DNA of 64,000 nucleotides, taken from contig NZ_JH636439.1 of assembly GCF_000255705.1 (NCBI RefSeq), positions 1,593,286 to 1,657,285 of the forward strand, read 5' to 3'. Below the pieces are notes generated by a model, which worked only from the letters and a program-made list of their open reading frames with translations, searched no databases and was not told the DNA's origin. Made by a program: the position numbers and the translations under genes. Below, in pieces: positions 36,174-45,498 of the stretch. Numbering within the stretch: position 1 is the stretch's first letter; each line of letters begins with the position of its first letter. This DNA is from Zavarzinella formosa DSM 19928 (GTDB lineage Bacteria; Planctomycetota; Planctomycetia; Gemmatales; Gemmataceae).

Positions 36174-37217
36174 TTACTTTTTCCGATGGGTTCGCAGGGC
36201 CTGAAGCAAGGACTGAAAATCTTCTGGCAACGGGGCTTCCATTTCAATCCATTTGCCCAATCGCGGATGTTGAAACCGCAAACGGAAAGCATGCAACGCT
36301 TGTCGCGTGATGATTGCATGATCCCCTTCGTGGCCGGGGAGCATCCCGTTGACATCCGACAGCATCACACGATCCCGGCCGCCGTAAACCTTGTCGGCCA
36401 TCACCGTGCAACCGACGCTTGCCAAATGGACGCGGATTTGGTGTGTTCGCCCCGTGCGGGGTTGCACGCGGACGAATGTGTGTCCCCGAAACCGTTCGAC
36501 CACTTCGTAGAAGCTGCAAGCGTCCTTGGCTTCCTCGTCGTTTTGGTCGTTGGTGACAAGCATCTTCACCCGGTCATGCGGGTGGTGTTTGATGCGCCCC
36601 TCGATGTAATCGCTGTCGCGGTCCAGTTCTCCGGAAGTGACGGCCGCATATTCTTTGAACACCCGCCGATCCGCGAAGGCGGCCGCCAGTTCCCGGTGGG
36701 TCTGTTCTTCCTTGGCAATTAAGATGACGCCGCTGGTGTCCCGGTCAAGACGGTGGACGATTCCCGCCCGATAGGTGCCGTTGGCATTGCTCAGCTCGCG
36801 GAAGCGGAATTGCAAAGCGTTGACGAGCGTGCCGGACCAGTTGCCCTTCGCCGGATGTACCACCATATTCGCGGGTTTATTCACCAAGGCCAGCCAGTCG
36901 TCCTCATAGAGAACATCCAGCGGAATGTCCTCGGGAACCGGCAGATCATGCGTGGGCTCGGGAAGCTGGATGTGGAGCTGGTCGCCGTGCCGGACTTTGT
37001 AACTTGCCTTGCTTGGCTTGTTGTTGACCGTGATTTTCCCGGCTTCGATGGAATCTTGGATCAGGCTTCGACTGAATTCCGTGAAGTGTAAAACCAGAAA
37101 ACGATCCAACCGCATCCCCTCGGCGCGAATTTTCACGTCGATATGGATCGGCCCCAAACGAGAACTCCCCGCCGTGATTGGCGGGGAGAGATCATCTTCT
37201 TCAAATTCTTCAGACAT
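36174..37217 (-). CDS. RluA-family RNA pseudouridine synthase
   Basis: The 347 residues comprise an N-terminal S4 RNA-binding domain (RLDRFLVLHF, about 30-95) and a catalytic domain with HRLDRDTSGVILIAK, which contains the catalytic Asp, plus PRTGRTHQIRVHLASVG. This is the RluD-type arrangement, which modifies 23S rRNA uridines. Its exact target site cannot be told from sequence. A short acidic N-terminal extension precedes S4. It lies 5 bases downstream of the membrane TPR-like gene, so they are likely co-transcribed. Confidence 0.9.
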   Translation of the reverse strand: MSEEFEEDDLSPPITAGSSRLGPIHIDVKIRAEGMRLDRFLVLHFTEFSRSLIQDSIEAGKITVNNKPSKASYKVRHGDQLHIQLPEPTHDLPVPEDIPLDVLYEDDWLALVNKPANMVVHPAKGNWSGTLVNALQFRFRELSNANGTYRAGIVHRLDRDTSGVILIAKEEQTHRELAAAFADRRVFKEYAAVTSGELDRDSDYIEGRIKHHPHDRVKMLVTNDQNDEEAKDACSFYEVVERFRGHTFVRVQPRTGRTHQIRVHLASVGCTVMADKVYGGRDRVMLSDVNGMLPGHEGDHAIITRQALHAFRLRFQHPRLGKWIEMEAPLPEDFQSLLQALRTHRKK

Positions 37218-37222
37218 TTAGA

Positions 37223-38113
37223 CTACTTGGCCTTTGGAGGATCGACCTTCTTGGGTTCCGGTTCGGTTGCTTTTTTAGGCTCCGGTTCTTTCTTCAGATC
37301 CGGCACGTCAGGCAGTTTGGTCGTCGGGGGAACAACCGGTTCGGGTTGCTTGACCACCGGCGGGGGAACCACCGGTTCGGGTTGCTTGGTCACCGGAGGA
37401 ATCACCGGGTTCGATTCTTTGACAATGGGGATCACCGGGGCCGGAGGAGCTGCATAAAAGGCTTTCTGAGCCTCGATGAATTTGGCCTTGTCGTCCTTCA
37501 ATTCCTTGGCGCGGGCCGCATACTTCTTGCTGAGTTCCAAATCCGGGAAGATCGATCCGGCTTGTGTGTAAGCTTCAATCGCCTTGTCCGCATCGCCACG
37601 GGAATCACTCCCGCCTTCGGTCGTGGGCAGGCCGACCAATGCTTCCTCGGCTTGAGCAAGCCCCACCCACGCTTCTTGGAGCATGGCCGGTTCGTCGTAG
37701 GATTTGAATTCCTTGGTGAGATCGGTGAAGTACTTCTTGGCATCATCCAGACTGTTGGCCGCTTTTTTGCGGTCATCGGGTTTGTCCGTGCCAATCTTTT
37801 CCAAGCCATCCACGGTGAGCGCCCGGCGGGCCATGTGAAGCTTGGCGATGCTGCCGAAGATCGTTCCGCGTTGTTCTTCCATCAAGGCCTTGAGTTTGTC
37901 CGCCGTGTCGGCGGTCTCAAGTTGCAGAACCTTGGCGTCTCTCGCCTGGGTTTTCTGCTTGGAGAAATAGCGGAACAACAGCACCCCGGCGACGATCAAT
38001 AAAGCCGTGCCGAGGATGTAATACAGCGTGCGGCCGTCAATCTTGTTCTTCACCGAACTTAAGGATTGAACAAGCGAGTTCGTTTCCAGATCCTTTTGTT
38101 CGTCGGCCTGCAT
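37223..38113 (-). CDS. Single-pass membrane protein with YfgM-like helical domain and Pro-rich tail
   Basis: This 296-residue protein has one transmembrane helix near residues 29-47 (TLYYILGTALLIVAGVLLF) after a cytosolic N-terminus. It is followed by a helical, TPR-like extracytoplasmic domain (to about 210) resembling YfgM/BamD-type scaffolds and a Pro/Val-rich tail with direct repeats (KQPEPVVPP twice) and Lys/Glu-rich end (PEPKKATEPEPKK). Role unknown; possibly assisting folding at the translocon, as for YfgM. Upstream of the pseudouridine synthase gene by 5 bases. Confidence 0.65.
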   Translation of the reverse strand: MQADEQKDLETNSLVQSLSSVKNKIDGRTLYYILGTALLIVAGVLLFRYFSKQKTQARDAKVLQLETADTADKLKALMEEQRGTIFGSIAKLHMARRALTVDGLEKIGTDKPDDRKKAANSLDDAKKYFTDLTKEFKSYDEPAMLQEAWVGLAQAEEALVGLPTTEGGSDSRGDADKAIEAYTQAGSIFPDLELSKKYAARAKELKDDKAKFIEAQKAFYAAPPAPVIPIVKESNPVIPPVTKQPEPVVPPPVVKQPEPVVPPTTKLPDVPDLKKEPEPKKATEPEPKKVDPPKAK

Positions 38114-38212
38114 GACCGTAATCTCCTTGTCATTATCGTCGCGCGATTTTCTCGTGACGCTAAGGATAGGGTTTCGGTGAGTCGGGTCAACGCGAAAGAA
38201 ATGACTGTCAGA

Positions 38213-38578
38213 TCAATTTCCGGGCGCCGGGCCGATGAGATAGCCGATGGGAACCACCAATCGGGCAAATTGGTCGCCGAGATTTCGGGCGTCCAAACTC
38301 ATTACCTTGGCCGTGGAGATGGCGATGTACCAAAACCGCTGCCGGTCACGGGGGGGAAGATCATCGGGGTTCAGACCCAATTCACGCACCAACTCCTTGT
38401 CCCAGCGGATCGTCTGCAAAAGCTTGGCCAACTCCCGCCAAGTCACTCCGGAGGAAACCACCGTTCCGTCGTTTAAGGTGATTGTGCGACCGATCACGAC
38501 ATGCAGAATCGCCCTAAACTGGCCGCGAACCAGTTGATGGTGCCGAAGCGATTCGAGAAATTCGGTCAGTCGTTCCAT
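38213..38578 (-). CDS. Conserved hypothetical protein
   Basis: The 121-residue protein contains no known motif I can assign. It is mostly helical, with ITLNDGTVVSSGVTWRELA in the middle and RWDKELVRELGLNPDDLPPRDRQRFWYIAI towards the end, which looks like a folded, coding sequence rather than a shadow. It has a Met start and normal codon use. No signal peptide. It lies 99 bases upstream of the membrane TPR-like gene on the same strand. Confidence 0.6.
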   Translation of the reverse strand: MERLTEFLESLRHHQLVRGQFRAILHVVIGRTITLNDGTVVSSGVTWRELAKLLQTIRWDKELVRELGLNPDDLPPRDRQRFWYIAISTAKVMSLDARNLGDQFARLVVPIGYLIGPAPGN

Positions 38579-38683
38579 GACTTGGCAATTCGTCGGAGCG
38601 GGCTTTTCTAAATTACCTATTCAACCAATCTTATGCAGACTCACCAGTCATCGGCGACATTCGCATTGGAACTTTAGTGTCAT

Positions 38684-39652
38684 TTACCCGTTCGTCTTTG
38701 CCAGCACCGGTTTCGGAACGAGCAAGTTTTCGATTTCCGTGAAAAACAGATCTCCGGCCGACGGTGATTTCACCATTTGCCCGGATGGCATGTCCTCCAG
38801 CGCGGTTGTGAAGACCGCAAGACTTTTGCTCTCCCGTTCCACCAATAGCGGGCAGGTGACTCGGGGAGAGCCGGGCATGTGACATTCATAGACACGCTTT
38901 CCGGTGTTCAGATCATAGGCGATACCCAAACCATGTTCGGCATGATCCGGGTTGTAGAAAGCGATCAGCGCCGTTTGATTCCCTGCATCAACCATGCCAT
39001 CCGGGAAGCCGATTTCGTTCCTCAAATCAAGCGGTGTCGAAAGATATTCCAATTTCGGCGGGGCCACCTGCAATCGATACTTCCGGACTTCGCGGGTGGG
39101 GGTGTCGATGTCGTAAAAGATGTAGTCATCTCCGTCCGCGTGGAGGATTTTCCCGTTGGAGCAGGTTTGGCCGTCGGCCAGCACATGGATGGTCTTCGCC
39201 CGAATGTCGAACAGGAATAGCTGGGCGATGGTGTCCTTGAACAAGGTGTCTTTGGTTCCGAAGACCGCGTATCGGCCATCCGGAGTGATCTCGGCATCAT
39301 TGATGATGGTTCGTGGGTTTTTGTCGGGTATTTCCCCAAGCATCGTCCAAGTCTTGGCGTTCAAATCAAACAGACCGATTTGCTTTGTCAATCCGACAAG
39401 AACAACATCGGGCATATCCGTCGGCAGAAAAAATCCGGGTCGGCCGGGAAGGGGGAATTGCAGTGTTTCGCCAGTTTCCCAATCGCGCAACCAGAGTGTT
39501 CCCGTGGTCGCTTCCGGCGCGGTTTGGATGTTCACCCAGCCGAGCATCGAGCGGCCGTTGAACGTCACTTGTCGCGGGCCTTCGGGGAGAAAACCGTCGG
39601 CCGGGGTGGGGGAATGAAACAACACGCGGGCGGTGACCGTCGGAATCGTCAT
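38684..39652 (-). CDS. SMP-30/gluconolactonase-like beta-propeller protein
   Basis: The ATG at 39652 has GAGGGG six bases upstream and gives 322 residues; the ATG at 39694 is an alternative. The sequence reads as a six-bladed propeller, with repeats such as GTLWLRDWETGETLQFPL, DAEITPDGRYAVFGTKD and GIAYDLNTGKRVYECHMPG and the N-terminal LPEGPRQV, which parallels the metal-binding Glu region of SMP-30/gluconolactonases. It may hydrolyse lactones. Divergent from the SDR gene with about 73 bp between, so a shared regulatory region is possible. Confidence 0.7.
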   Translation of the reverse strand: MTIPTVTARVLFHSPTPADGFLPEGPRQVTFNGRSMLGWVNIQTAPEATTGTLWLRDWETGETLQFPLPGRPGFFLPTDMPDVVLVGLTKQIGLFDLNAKTWTMLGEIPDKNPRTIINDAEITPDGRYAVFGTKDTLFKDTIAQLFLFDIRAKTIHVLADGQTCSNGKILHADGDDYIFYDIDTPTREVRKYRLQVAPPKLEYLSTPLDLRNEIGFPDGMVDAGNQTALIAFYNPDHAEHGLGIAYDLNTGKRVYECHMPGSPRVTCPLLVERESKSLAVFTTALEDMPSGQMVKSPSAGDLFFTEIENLLVPKPVLAKTNG

Positions 39653-39725
39653 CTTGATCCCCTCGACTCGGAAGGCGGTTTCTACACTCACCATTATGTT
39701 ACCGTCCCCTGTTGAAAGGTCTCGC

Positions 39726-40529
39726 ATGTGGCTCGCGGGCAAAAAAGCTCTGATCACCGGCAGTTCGAGCGGCATCGGCTTGGGCGCTGCTCAGGCGTTT
39801 GTGCGGGCCGGGGCGGCGGTGGTTGTCACCTCCGAACGTCCGTTGAGTGACTTGCCCGAAATCGCGAGTTTGACTGACGGGGGAAACGCACATTATGTCC
39901 AAGCCGACATGACCAAAGAAGGAGAACCGGCCCGGCTCGTTGATAAGGCATGGGAGAAACTGGGCGGATTCTCCATTTTGGTCAACAACGTCGGCACGTT
40001 CCGGGAACCGGGATTTCTAGACCTGTCTTGGAAGAACTTTGAGTTTGTCTTTCGGCTCAATGTCTGGTCCTCCGTCGCGGCCACTCAACAATTTGTGAAG
40101 CGGGCCAGACAGGCGGGGCAGGGGGGGCGAATCCTTTTCACGACCTCACTGAACGGCACTCGATCCGAACCGGCCCACACGCTTTACGATGCCAGCAAGG
40201 GGGCAATCAACGCCCTCACGCGGCAACTAGCTGTCGAACTGGCCCCGGATTTCACCACCGTGGCCATTGCCCCCGGATTGGTGGAAACCCCGCTCACGGA
40301 CATGGGCCTGCGCTCCGACCCGGCCGCCCGGCAGGCCATTCTGGATCAGATTCCGGTGCGACGGATTGCCAGTGTCGATGATCTGGCTCAATGGTATGTG
40401 TTTCTGGCATCAGACGCGGCGGGGTATGCGACCGGGAACATCATCACTGTGGACGGCGGTCTGGATGCCCAACAAATGCCGTCACGACCTTTGAGTGGCG
40501 GGGAACAAGAGATCGCCCGCCCGGCATGA
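39726..40529 (+). CDS. Short-chain dehydrogenase/reductase
   Basis: From the ATG at 39726 the protein has 267 residues. It shows the NAD(P)-binding TGSSSGIG, NNVG in place of the usual NNAG, the catalytic Ser in TTSLNG and the Tyr/Lys pair in LYDASKGA, then APGLVETPL and ATGNIITVDGG. It is a classical SDR; cofactor preference and substrate are unknown. The divergent SMP-30-like gene suggests a sugar or polyol dehydrogenase/lactonase pair, which is inference. Converges on thiE with 9 bases between stops. Confidence 0.85.
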   Translation: MWLAGKKALITGSSSGIGLGAAQAFVRAGAAVVVTSERPLSDLPEIASLTDGGNAHYVQADMTKEGEPARLVDKAWEKLGGFSILVNNVGTFREPGFLDLSWKNFEFVFRLNVWSSVAATQQFVKRARQAGQGGRILFTTSLNGTRSEPAHTLYDASKGAINALTRQLAVELAPDFTTVAIAPGLVETPLTDMGLRSDPAARQAILDQIPVRRIASVDDLAQWYVFLASDAAGYATGNIITVDGGLDAQQMPSRPLSGGEQEIARPA

Positions 40530-40538
40530 TGGTTTCTT

Positions 40539-42005
40539 TCACTTCGATGTTGCCAAATTCAATGCGTTAAGCAACTGTCGGGCTGTTGCCTCGGGGTTGC
40601 TTGCCCGAGTGATGACCGCCGACACCGCCACGCCGGATGCGCCCGCGTCGACGGCCTGGCCGATGTTGTCGAGATTGACGCCGCCGATGGCGAACATGGG
40701 GACAAGGCTCTTTTCAGCTGCATGACGCACATATTCCAACCCGGCGAATTCCTCGAAGCGTTTGGTTGAGGAAGGAAACGTCGGGCCGACGCCGACGTAA
40801 TCGGCCCTCATCGCCATTGCCCCCGCCAGTTGACCAGGGTTATGGGTGCTGACGCCGATGAGCATGTCCGGGGGAAGAATTTTCCTCACGGCGGTGATCG
40901 GCAAATCTTCCTGACCCAGATGCACACCATCGGCCTCGACCAATCGGGCCACATCCGGCCGGTCGTTTAGGATGAACAAGGTGTCGGTTTCGCGGGTCCA
41001 CTGCCGAATGCGCTCGGCCGTCTGAAACAAGGTGCGGTCATCCACGTTCTTTTCCCGCAGTTGAACAACGGACACTCCTCCGGCGATGGCCCCCCGAACA
41101 GTGGCCTCCAAGCCGTTTGGACATGACTCGGACGAAACCAACAAATAGAGTTTTGCATCTTTCAAGCGTTTGCGGAGGGGTGATTCGACAAACAAATCCC
41201 GCTCCAGCGTGTAACTCCGGTAACGAAGTTGCTCAATTTTCACCGAGGCCATCGGATCGATGATCTTGCCGAATTCCTCCAAGGAACGCAGCGACTCTTG
41301 AAGCCGCTTGATGTTGACGAGAGCCACATCATTCGCGTCCATCCGGCGTTGTTCTCCGGGGGTGGAAATGACCGTCCCCACGTCGCCGATGGTGTCCCGG
41401 CTTTCCAAAACGGCCAGGGCCGGATGGTCCCGCAAAATAGACACGAAATCATGTCGAAGGTTTTTGACGCTCTCCGTGATGCGGGGATCGTTTCTGGAAA
41501 ACCGGGCGTAATCATCCAAAATCCGCAAGGATTCCCGGATTCGATTGCCGTTGACATCGCACATTCGCCGGACGGAAGACATGTCTGAAGGGGGAGAGAT
41601 GACGGCCGGTTCTTCCGTGCGAATGACCTCAGTGACTTGATGATCGAGCAGGTGATTAATTTTCCCGCCGCTTCGCTCGACGATGGTTTTCAATTCCGGC
41701 TGATGGGTCAGCAACGTCAGCAGGAGATATTCCCCGGTGATTGTGCTTTCCAATCGGTCGGTGGCGGTTTCCCGAGCGAGATGAAGAAACTTTCGTTGGT
41801 AGATCGTCATCGGGGTGAGTTGATCCAGTGCCTGTCGTAAGTCTTCCAACCGGCAACCGGCCGCCGTCAGGCGTTCGGCAGGCAGTGATTCGTCGTCCGC
41901 GATCAGCGCCAACATCAACCGGTTCAAATCCAGTTCGTCCACCACGGAGTTGGTTCGGGCAAACAGGATAGCCTTTTCGGCGGCCGGGCTGAGATCGGTT
42001 TTCAT
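40539..42005 (-). CDS. thiE: Thiamine-phosphate synthase fused to ThiD2-like and Clp_N-like domains
   Basis: The 488-residue protein has three parts. Residues about 1-125 resemble a Clp N-terminal repeat domain (LSPAAEKAILFARTNS, then LMLALIADDE). Residues about 140-275 match the ThiD2-type domain that precedes ThiE in some bacteria (NGNRIRESLRILDDYARF and RRMDANDVALVNIKRLQESLRSLEE). Residues about 285-488 are a full ThiE barrel with VVQLREK, LNDRPDVA, DGVHLGQEDLP, GPTFPSSTK and AIGGV. ThiE couples HMP-pyrophosphate and thiazole phosphate to thiamine phosphate. The Clp_N-like part is unusual and may bind a partner. Confidence 0.85.
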   Translation of the reverse strand: MKTDLSPAAEKAILFARTNSVVDELDLNRLMLALIADDESLPAERLTAAGCRLEDLRQALDQLTPMTIYQRKFLHLARETATDRLESTITGEYLLLTLLTHQPELKTIVERSGGKINHLLDHQVTEVIRTEEPAVISPPSDMSSVRRMCDVNGNRIRESLRILDDYARFSRNDPRITESVKNLRHDFVSILRDHPALAVLESRDTIGDVGTVISTPGEQRRMDANDVALVNIKRLQESLRSLEEFGKIIDPMASVKIEQLRYRSYTLERDLFVESPLRKRLKDAKLYLLVSSESCPNGLEATVRGAIAGGVSVVQLREKNVDDRTLFQTAERIRQWTRETDTLFILNDRPDVARLVEADGVHLGQEDLPITAVRKILPPDMLIGVSTHNPGQLAGAMAMRADYVGVGPTFPSSTKRFEEFAGLEYVRHAAEKSLVPMFAIGGVNLDNIGQAVDAGASGVAVSAVITRASNPEATARQLLNALNLATSK

Positions 42006-42159
42006 TCGTGCAAATTCCGGGCTTGTGGCGTTGGTGATATCTTATCGCGGCAAAGATGACGGTTTTTTAAGGCCGCCAGAAGAGTCTATGCACCCACATT
42101 CGTCCGTGTATCATGGGTGGAACCCCTAAATCTTTCATTCAAATTTGAGGAATTGTGTC

Positions 42160-43500
42160 ATGGCCGCCGACCGTCCGCCTCCGCCTCTCCCCGGCAAGCA
42201 ACCCCGTCGGGACGGAAACGACAAACCCAAAAAGGGTCCTCCAACCATCTTGTTCGTCCTGCTTGGAGGAGGAGCCGCGTTTTTATTGGTCTGTGTTGCT
42301 GTTGTGGTCATTGTGGTCATGAGCTGGAAGTCTCGGCAGAAGGCGGCCGAAGAACTGGCCGCCAAGCAAAATGAGCTGGTGTTGAAGGGTTTCGATGGCG
42401 ACAAAGATGCCCAAAAAGCGATCGAGGAAGCATTTCAACAAAATTTGAAGGTACTTGAGGAGCAGGTGAAAAAAGAGGAGCAGAAGAGAAAAGAGGAACA
42501 GGCGAGAAAGGGTGAGCAGCCGAAAAAAGAGGAAGTAAGAAAGGAGGAAGCCCCGAAAGAGTCGGAATCGGAAGAGCCTTTGGTTCCTAAAATCCAAGCA
42601 AAACCGGATGCCAAGGCGCTTACTTTTGACGAGCATTTTGCGGCCGTTCTGGAAAATCTTGCCTTAACCGAGCCGCAACGACTGCAAAAAATCAACCCCC
42701 GGTTCAACGCACTGCCGGCAACCAAACAGGACGACATCCGCCGGGTGCAGGCAATCATCCGGAACAGCCTGTGGAGGCAAATGGGGGATGAGGAACTAAA
42801 ACTCACCCGCGCGTTCAACAGATATTTCCACCTCGGACAACTATTCACCGCCTATGTGGCCATCGCCGATTTGGAAGGCGCCCCCAATCTGATCAAGTTG
42901 ATGAAGCTGACCGAAACGGGGGCGATGCTCTCGTTCAAGGTGGATTATGGCCGTGAAGCATCGAACGTCCGGCAGAACATCAAGCAGGCCATCGAACTGG
43001 CTTCCACTCGCGGCTTGAATGAAATTGAAACGGAGACAAAGACCTCTCTGCGAAAGTACCGCGAATATTTCATTCACATGTCCAAGGAGCCATCGGCCGA
43101 AGAAATCGCCCGCCGGGAAAAGGAGGCCAAGGAAAAAGCCGAAGCCGACGAAAAAGCTCAGATGGAAGCCCTCGCCAAAAAAGAGGCCGAGGAAAAACGC
43201 ATCGCCGACGAAAAGGCCCTCAAGGAGAAAGAAGCGAAAGACAAGGCCGATGCCGAGGCGGCCGAACAAGCCAAGATCAGGAAAAACTATGCCCAATTGG
43301 TCATCGCCAAGGCTCGCATCGAAGCCGAGGCCGAGAAACTCACGAAGGACACCAAGGACAAGATTGAAAAGGCCAACACCATGTCCAAGTACCGGCTGGC
43401 TGAGTTTCCAAAAGTGTTGAAGAACTTGGGACTAACGACTGCGGAGGCCGACGCATTGATCGCCCGCGGTAAGAAAGAAAAGTGGCCGACAATGGAGTGA
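42160..43500 (+). CDS. Single-pass membrane protein with long charged coiled coil (TolA-like layout)
   Basis: The ATG at 42160 (GAGG nine bases upstream) gives 446 residues. A cytosolic Pro/Lys-rich start precedes one strongly hydrophobic helix (ILFVLLGGGAAFLLVCVAVVVIVVM). The rest is exported: a Lys/Glu-rich helical stretch (KKEEQKRKEEQARKGEQ), a globular helical region (about 150-310) and a second Lys/Glu/Ala coiled coil (about 315-400; ADEKALKEKEAKDKADAEAAEQ). The layout resembles TolA or a periplasm-spanning scaffold, with no homology implied. Next comes a TolC-type gene, so an envelope role is plausible but unproven. Followed by a strong terminator. Confidence 0.6.
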   Translation: MAADRPPPPLPGKQPRRDGNDKPKKGPPTILFVLLGGGAAFLLVCVAVVVIVVMSWKSRQKAAEELAAKQNELVLKGFDGDKDAQKAIEEAFQQNLKVLEEQVKKEEQKRKEEQARKGEQPKKEEVRKEEAPKESESEEPLVPKIQAKPDAKALTFDEHFAAVLENLALTEPQRLQKINPRFNALPATKQDDIRRVQAIIRNSLWRQMGDEELKLTRAFNRYFHLGQLFTAYVAIADLEGAPNLIKLMKLTETGAMLSFKVDYGREASNVRQNIKQAIELASTRGLNEIETETKTSLRKYREYFIHMSKEPSAEEIARREKEAKEKAEADEKAQMEALAKKEAEEKRIADEKALKEKEAKDKADAEAAEQAKIRKNYAQLVIAKARIEAEAEKLTKDTKDKIEKANTMSKYRLAEFPKVLKNLGLTTAEADALIARGKKEKWPTME

Positions 43501-43518
43501 CCAAGCACTGCTTTCCTC

Positions 43519-43556
43519 AAGAGCCTGTAACGCCAAAGCGTTACAGGCTCTTTCAT
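43519..43556 (+). terminator. Intrinsic terminator after the coiled-coil gene
   Basis: A perfect 14-bp stem (AAGAGCCTGTAACG with its reverse complement) closes a 6-base loop and is followed by TTTC-type bases. It lies 18 bases past the stop codon at 43500. Confidence 0.9.
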
Positions 43557-44038
43557 TTCACGATTTGCAAAACGGTCAAAATCCGATCCAAAAATGACCT
43601 GAAAACGTCGAAAAACACCTTCCACACGACCATTTTTGGACAGTTACGCCCCCAAAAGTGAACAAAAACAGTGGGCCAACTGAACACTTTTTTTCAAAAC
43701 CCCCGGAAAAAACGGGGATCTCCTTAATGATTTTGGGCAAATGCGCAGCGATTTTGGGTCATTGAAAATGGCCCAATATGATGAAGCATGGATTTCAGCG
43801 CTGTTCGCGGCAAATCGAACCGCTTCAATGTTGCCCGTCTTCACCACCTCCCCAAGCCGGTAATCTTTCATCAGCGCCCTCATAACCGGAAGAATGCGCA
43901 CCAGGCGAATTCCTTGCCTGAAAACTCCTTTTCCCCGGCGTTCCCGGCTTTCGTGAAGACGAATCGGAGACCGATGAGAAGAAGCACGGCGACGGATAGC
44001 CGCGCCAATGGCCGCGCACGCAGCAGGGGAAGGAATTC
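43557..44038. other. Gene-poor interval upstream of the TolC-type gene
   Basis: Nearly 480 bp with no convincing coding sequence. It is locally rich in A/T homopolymers (43600-43740) compared with the rest of the window. A weak minus-strand frame here contains a hydrophobic stretch (SVAVLLLIGLRFVF), possibly the remnant of a lost gene, but it lacks a good start and continues into the TolC-type gene. It presumably holds the promoter for the downstream gene. Confidence 0.4.
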
Positions 44039-45445
44039 ATGAAACCGCTTCGACCCGCCGGGATTGCCCTGTTTGCCTGTGTCATTGGCGGTTTTGCGCC
44101 CGCCGCCGGATCGTCGGTGATGGCTCAAAAGGGGCCGGTGTTTCAGAAGCCCGAGCGCGTGATTGATCTTCCTCCGGTTGTCGCAAGGGAAGAACCGAAG
44201 GCCGAGCCGAGAGAAATGCCGAAAGCGAAGGAAACGCCGAGGCCTTTGAACGAACTGGCGCCACTTCCACAGGCCGGAACCACGAAGCCAGTGACGGTGA
44301 CGCGGTTCACGTTGGCCGAGGCTCTGCGGACGGGGCATGCCAACCATCCGAGCCTCAAGGCGCTGCAAAATGACATTATGGCCTCTCAGCAAAAGATGCA
44401 GGGGCTCAAGGAAGCTCACTTCATCACCGGAGGTTTGGTCCCGGACTTGAAATATCGCCGCCAGCAATTGGAATTGGGCGAGCAGGCAAACGCCGCCGAA
44501 TTGGCCCAAGCCGAGCATGATGTGACTTATGCCGTGGTGCGCAGCTTTTACACGGTGATCTACGCCCGCGAACAAGCCAAGATCGCCCGCGATCTGGTCG
44601 ATCAACTTGACCTGTATTTGGAGCAGGTTCGCAAGATCGTGAACAGCAAGGGGGGCGGCGTCAAGGGAATCACGAAGGACACCGAAGACAAAATGGTGAT
44701 CCTCATCGCCGAGGCCCGCGGCAAAATGGAAGAAGCCGATTCCGGGGTGGCGCGGGCTCGCGCAAGTTTGCGGGAGGCGATTGGCCTAAGCCCCAACATC
44801 GAAGTGGACACAGCCGACGAACTCCTCCCCGAAGTGCAGGCCGAATTCACCAAAGAAGCAATTGTCAACCATGCGTTGACCCGACGCGGTGAAATCCGGA
44901 TGGCGAACATTGGTGCCCAAGTCACGCAACTGGAAGTGGTGGCCCAATGGTCCCGGAAATTATCCGTGCGGGTGCCAACTTTTGCCAATGGCGGCGATCT
45001 CCATGCCAAGCCGATTCCCGTGGCCAGCCGGGAACCGGACTACAAGCCAGGGGCGATTCCCCCGGAGATGCCTGCCGAACTGGTTGGCCATCAAAAGACC
45101 CGCACGGCCATCGCCCAGCAATATTACGAGCGATCCGAAAAGGTCGTCGAACAAGCCCGGAACTTGGTCGCCTTGGAATCAGAAGTAGGGTACGCCCGTT
45201 ACATTGAGGCGACCAAAAAGGTGGCGATCTTCAAGGAAGCCTCCAAAGCGGGTCGCTCGCTGCTCGAACGACAACGGGAGGCCACCGGTGGCAACCTTAC
45301 CAAAGAAGACATTCTGATGAACGAAGTATCCGTGACGCGGTCGTTCGCTTCGTTCAATCAGTCGCTTTATGAGCAGATTATCGCCTTGGCGAATCTGGAA
45401 CGAATTTCTGCCGGCGGAGTTCATGTGAATTTTCCCGGTCGCTGA
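44039..45445 (+). CDS. TolC-family outer-membrane efflux-type protein
   Basis: The 468-residue protein has a signal sequence (IALFACVIGGFAPAAG), a Pro/Lys-rich linker and then the alternating long helices of TolC. The first repeat starts FTLAEALRTGHANHPSLKALQNDI and the second EFTKEAIVNHALTRRGEIRMANI. A Gly/Pro-rich segment (HAKPIPVASREPDY) separates the halves. It would form an outer-membrane channel-tunnel with an inner-membrane pump. No RND, ABC or adaptor gene is adjacent. The next gene, 53 bp downstream, encodes a PhnD-like binding protein. Confidence 0.85.
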   Translation: MKPLRPAGIALFACVIGGFAPAAGSSVMAQKGPVFQKPERVIDLPPVVAREEPKAEPREMPKAKETPRPLNELAPLPQAGTTKPVTVTRFTLAEALRTGHANHPSLKALQNDIMASQQKMQGLKEAHFITGGLVPDLKYRRQQLELGEQANAAELAQAEHDVTYAVVRSFYTVIYAREQAKIARDLVDQLDLYLEQVRKIVNSKGGGVKGITKDTEDKMVILIAEARGKMEEADSGVARARASLREAIGLSPNIEVDTADELLPEVQAEFTKEAIVNHALTRRGEIRMANIGAQVTQLEVVAQWSRKLSVRVPTFANGGDLHAKPIPVASREPDYKPGAIPPEMPAELVGHQKTRTAIAQQYYERSEKVVEQARNLVALESEVGYARYIEATKKVAIFKEASKAGRSLLERQREATGGNLTKEDILMNEVSVTRSFASFNQSLYEQIIALANLERISAGGVHVNFPGR

Positions 45446-45498
45446 GCCGATACCCAATTTGCCCGCCCTGCCGAGAGTTCCCAGAGGAGGAAAATCAC

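Noticed and set aside
43644-43901. Small minus-strand open frame (85 codons) in the gene-poor interval
   Set aside because: No ribosome-binding site, no recognisable domain, and it lies partly in A/T-tract-rich sequence; treated as non-coding.
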